Positions 13,752 through 15,770 of a stretch of DNA of 15,770 bases are shown in pieces. The notes beneath the pieces are model-generated. The model was not told the DNA's origin and made no database searches. It saw only the letters and a program-made list of their open reading frames with translations. The stretch comes from JBLHKE01 sp047619485 (GTDB lineage Bacteria; Verrucomicrobiota; Verrucomicrobiia; Verrucomicrobiales; DEV007). Numbering within the stretch: position 1 is the stretch's first letter; the number at the start of each line of letters is the position of its first letter. The translations under genes and the position numbers were made by a program. The DNA lies in NCBI GenBank assembly GCA_047619485.1, contig JBLHKE010000091.1, positions 1 to 15,770 on the forward strand, read 5' to 3'.

Positions 13752-14336
13752 ATGGTCATCGCCTCATTTCTACTGATTTTCGCAGTCGTCGTATTCCGAC
13801 TGGTTGCCGGGATTGCTGGCGGGGTAGAGTTCTCGAACTTCTCTCCGATGGCCGCCATCGTCCTCTGTGGGGCTGCATTTCTACCGAAAAAATACGCTAT
13901 CGCCGCGCCGCTGGCAGCGATGTTGATCACCGACATCGTGCTCAACGTCTATCACGGCGCTGCGCCAGTCGCTTCATGGATGCTATTCACCTACGCGGCC
14001 TACGCAGCGATCTTCTACATCGGCTTCCAACTGCGCACGCGTGAATCGCGCGGCAGCTACCAGTGGAAGCTCTTCGGTGGCGCGGTCGCCGGCACCTTCC
14101 TCTTCTACTTGCTCAGCAACACCGGCGCCTGGCTCTCCAGCCCCGCCTACGCTAAAACCCTCACCGGCTGGTTCCAATCACAGACCGTCGGCACGCCCGG
14201 TTTCCCAGCGTCCTACCTGTTCCTGCGAAACTCCCTCGTCGGCGACCTGTTCTTCACCGGCGTGTTTGTGGCCTGCTTCGCTCTCGCCTCGAAGCCCGCT
14301 CCCGCCGCGCAGCCAGACCTCGCCACTTCTCACTAA
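13752..14336 (+). CDS. DUF6580 family membrane protein (putative transporter)
   Basis: 194 aa, almost entirely membrane-embedded. Hydrophobic segments lie at about 2-22, 32-45, 47-65, 74-94, 105-123 and 158-180. The family mark is EFSNFSPMAAIVLCGAAFL (26-44) followed by PLAAMLITDIVLN (53-65), which I recognise as DUF6580, a family annotated as putative transport proteins. The size and six-segment layout resemble substrate-binding (S) components of ECF vitamin transporters, but I cannot show homology. It ends 21 nt before pdhA on the same strand and shares its probable promoter, so a role linked to pyruvate dehydrogenase or its cofactors is possible. The C-terminal 15 residues are Ala/Pro-rich and disordered-looking. 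The substrate is unknown. Confidence 0.8.
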   Translation: MVIASFLLIFAVVVFRLVAGIAGGVEFSNFSPMAAIVLCGAAFLPKKYAIAAPLAAMLITDIVLNVYHGAAPVASWMLFTYAAYAAIFYIGFQLRTRESRGSYQWKLFGGAVAGTFLFYLLSNTGAWLSSPAYAKTLTGWFQSQTVGTPGFPASYLFLRNSLVGDLFFTGVFVACFALASKPAPAAQPDLATSH

Positions 14337-14357
14337 CACTCATTTAAAAAGTTCTAC

Positions 14358-15422
14358 ATGACCACCGCTGCCGACCCATCGACAGGAACCAACTTCGCCG
14401 ATGCGGAGATTAACAAGCAACTGAGCTCCGAGGAGAAGATCCAATTCCTGCGCCTGATGCACCGCATCCGGCAGTTCGAACAAGTATCGCTCACGAACTA
14501 CAAAGACGGCAAGATCGGCGGCTTTCTCCACCTATACGTCGGCCAGGAGTCGGTTGCCGTCGGCACCTGCTCGCTGATGGGCGACAACGATCACATCATC
14601 ACCGCCTACCGCGACCACGGCCACGCGCTCGCCGTCGGCATGGGCATGAACGAGTGCATGGCTGAGCTCTTCGGCAAGGCCACCGGCTGCTCGAAAGGCA
14701 AAGGTGGTTCGATGCACTTCTTCGCGCCAGACAAGAACTACTGGGGCGGTCACGGCATCGTCGCCGGCCAGACCCCGCTCGGTGCAGGCATCGCTTACGG
14801 GCTTAAATACAAGGGTCTCACCGGCTGTTGCATGACTTACATGGGTGACGGCGCAGTCAACCAGGGCTGCTACCACGAGGCGCTCAACCTCGCCGAGCTC
14901 TGGGATCTTCCCGTCATCTACATCATCGAGAACAACGGTTATTCGATGGGCACCAGCCAAAAGCGCTCGTCCGCATTCGAGGGCAGCCTCGCCCAGCGCG
15001 CCGAGGGTTACGGCATCGAGTGGGACACCGCCAACGGCGAGAGTATCTATGAGGTGCGCGCCAAGACACAGATCGCCATCGACCGCGCACATAAGGAGTC
15101 GCGCCCGACCATTCTCGAGATCGCTACCTACCGCCACTACGGTCACTCGATCGCTGATGCGAACGAGAAGGTCTACCGGACGCCCGAGGAGATTCAAAAA
15201 TATAAAGAACTGCACGATCCACTCCTCGTCTGGAAGAATGTCTTAATCGGCGAAGGCCTCATCGACGCGGAGGCGGACAAGCAGATGAAGAAGGAGGCCA
15301 ACAAGGAAGCCAAGGAAGCTGTCAAGTTCGCCGAAGAGAGCCCTTTCCCAGAAACTTCCGACATCTTCGACGACGTCTACGCCAACATTGGCGAGACCGG
15401 AAAACACTTCTTCAACGACTAG
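14358..15422 (+). CDS. pdhA: Pyruvate dehydrogenase E1 component, alpha subunit
   Basis: 354 aa, normal for the alpha chain of heterotetrameric E1. It decarboxylates pyruvate with thiamine diphosphate and passes the acetyl group to the lipoyl arm of E2. The cofactor motif runs from GDGAVNQG (163-170) to IENNGYSMGT (190-199). Other family marks are GFLHLYVGQE (55-64), YRDHGHALAVG (84-94), KGKGGSMH (113-120), GIVAGQTPLGAGIAYG (133-148) and the loop YRHYGHSIAD (258-267) that shapes the active site. The first 20 residues are a variable, flexible extension, and the tail (about 304-330) is Lys/Glu-rich. It lies between the DUF6580 gene (21 nt upstream) and the beta subunit (22 nt downstream). The short leaders before pdhA and pdhB both contain CTAACACTC and are A-rich without a Shine-Dalgarno sequence. 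Confidence 0.96.
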   Translation: MTTAADPSTGTNFADAEINKQLSSEEKIQFLRLMHRIRQFEQVSLTNYKDGKIGGFLHLYVGQESVAVGTCSLMGDNDHIITAYRDHGHALAVGMGMNECMAELFGKATGCSKGKGGSMHFFAPDKNYWGGHGIVAGQTPLGAGIAYGLKYKGLTGCCMTYMGDGAVNQGCYHEALNLAELWDLPVIYIIENNGYSMGTSQKRSSAFEGSLAQRAEGYGIEWDTANGESIYEVRAKTQIAIDRAHKESRPTILEIATYRHYGHSIADANEKVYRTPEEIQKYKELHDPLLVWKNVLIGEGLIDAEADKQMKKEANKEAKEAVKFAEESPFPETSDIFDDVYANIGETGKHFFND

Positions 15423-15444
15423 ATTTCCTAACACTCTACTAAAA

Positions 15445-15770
15445 ATGCCACTCATCACCTACCGCGACGCCATCAATCAGGCACTCGACGAAGAGATCCA
15501 ACGCGACGAGAACGTCGTCATCATCGGCGAGGAAGTCGCCGAGTACAACGGTGCCTACAAAGTCACCAAAGGCCTGTGGGCCAAACACGGCGACAAGCGC
15601 GTCGTCGACGCCCCGATTTCCGAAGCCGGCTTCATCGGATTGGGCATCGGCGCCTCCATGATGGGCGTGCGCCCCGTAATGGAACTTATGTTCTGGTCCT
15701 TCGCCTACGTCGCCATGGATCAGTTGATCAACAACGCCGCCTGCGTGCGCTACATGTCCGGCGGAAAAAT
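15445..15770 (+). CDS. pdhB: Pyruvate dehydrogenase E1 component, beta subunit (5' part)
   Basis: The first 108 codons are present; the gene runs off the window edge. MPLITYRDAINQALDEEI (1-18), VVIIGEEVAEYNGAYKVTKG (24-43), DAPISEAGFIGLGIGASM (55-72, with Glu60 in the position that contacts the thiamine diphosphate ring in this family) and ELMFWSFAYVAMDQLINNAA (80-99) are characteristic of E1 beta. With the alpha subunit it forms the alpha2-beta2 E1 of the pyruvate dehydrogenase complex. The start ATG is 22 nt after the pdhA stop. A branched-chain keto-acid dehydrogenase E1 is the main alternative, but the alpha chain reads more like pyruvate dehydrogenase. E2 and E3 genes may follow beyond the window. 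Confidence 0.94.
   Translation, partial: MPLITYRDAINQALDEEIQRDENVVIIGEEVAEYNGAYKVTKGLWAKHGDKRVVDAPISEAGFIGLGIGASMMGVRPVMELMFWSFAYVAMDQLINNAACVRYMSGGK

Noticed and set aside
14532..15215. 227-codon open frame on the - strand
   Set aside because: Antisense to pdhA, whose identity is certain; no motif in the antisense product.

Overview
The window looks like chromosomal DNA from a member of the Verrucomicrobiota. No taxonomic marker gene is present, so this is inference from gene content and style: a Tat-exported Gfo/Idh/MocA oxidoreductase with a secreted DUF1080 protein, a serine carboxypeptidase, a DPxAAxxW-type repeat protein, a zinc-ribbon/DUF4190 membrane protein, remnants of large secreted proteins with STDLxxW and DYD...GYG motifs, moderately high GC, and starts that mostly lack Shine-Dalgarno sequences.

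Layout. 1-124: nothing recognised. 125-1264 (-): membrane-anchored von Willebrand A protein. 1392-1610 (-): small putative lipoprotein. 1784-5135 (-): tight three-gene unit in the order S10 carboxypeptidase, tryptophan-motif repeat protein, SixA-like phosphatase, with a 12-nt gap and then an ATGA overlap. 5292-5795 (-): small membrane-anchored ankyrin protein. 5796-6490: gene-free except for decayed coding sequence on the + strand. 6492-9587 (-): four-gene run in the order DUF1080 protein, DUF6172 protein, DUF4336 protein, Gfo/Idh/MocA oxidoreductase, closed by a clear intrinsic terminator. 9695-10891 (+): adenylate-kinase-like protein with a long C-terminal extension. 10907-11911 (-): HUH/REP-associated transposase-like gene, convergent with the kinase. 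12055-13128 (-): zinc-ribbon, proline/alanine-rich, DUF4190-like membrane protein with a hexanucleotide repeat. 13199-13608 (-): frameshifted pseudogene. 13752-15770 (+): DUF6580 membrane protein, pyruvate dehydrogenase E1 alpha and the start of E1 beta, probably one operon.

How the genes fit together. The clearest pathways are the E1 part of the pyruvate dehydrogenase complex at the right edge and a possible 3-keto-glycoside module (DUF1080 hydrolase plus exported oxidoreductase) in the middle. The carboxypeptidase/repeat-protein/SixA unit is compact and may be translationally coupled, but its shared role is unknown. I found no CRISPR array, tRNA, rRNA, prophage or defence system. The less ordinary items are the extended nucleotide kinase, the repeat protein, two degraded secreted-protein genes, and the membrane protein directly upstream of the thiamine-diphosphate-dependent E1 genes.
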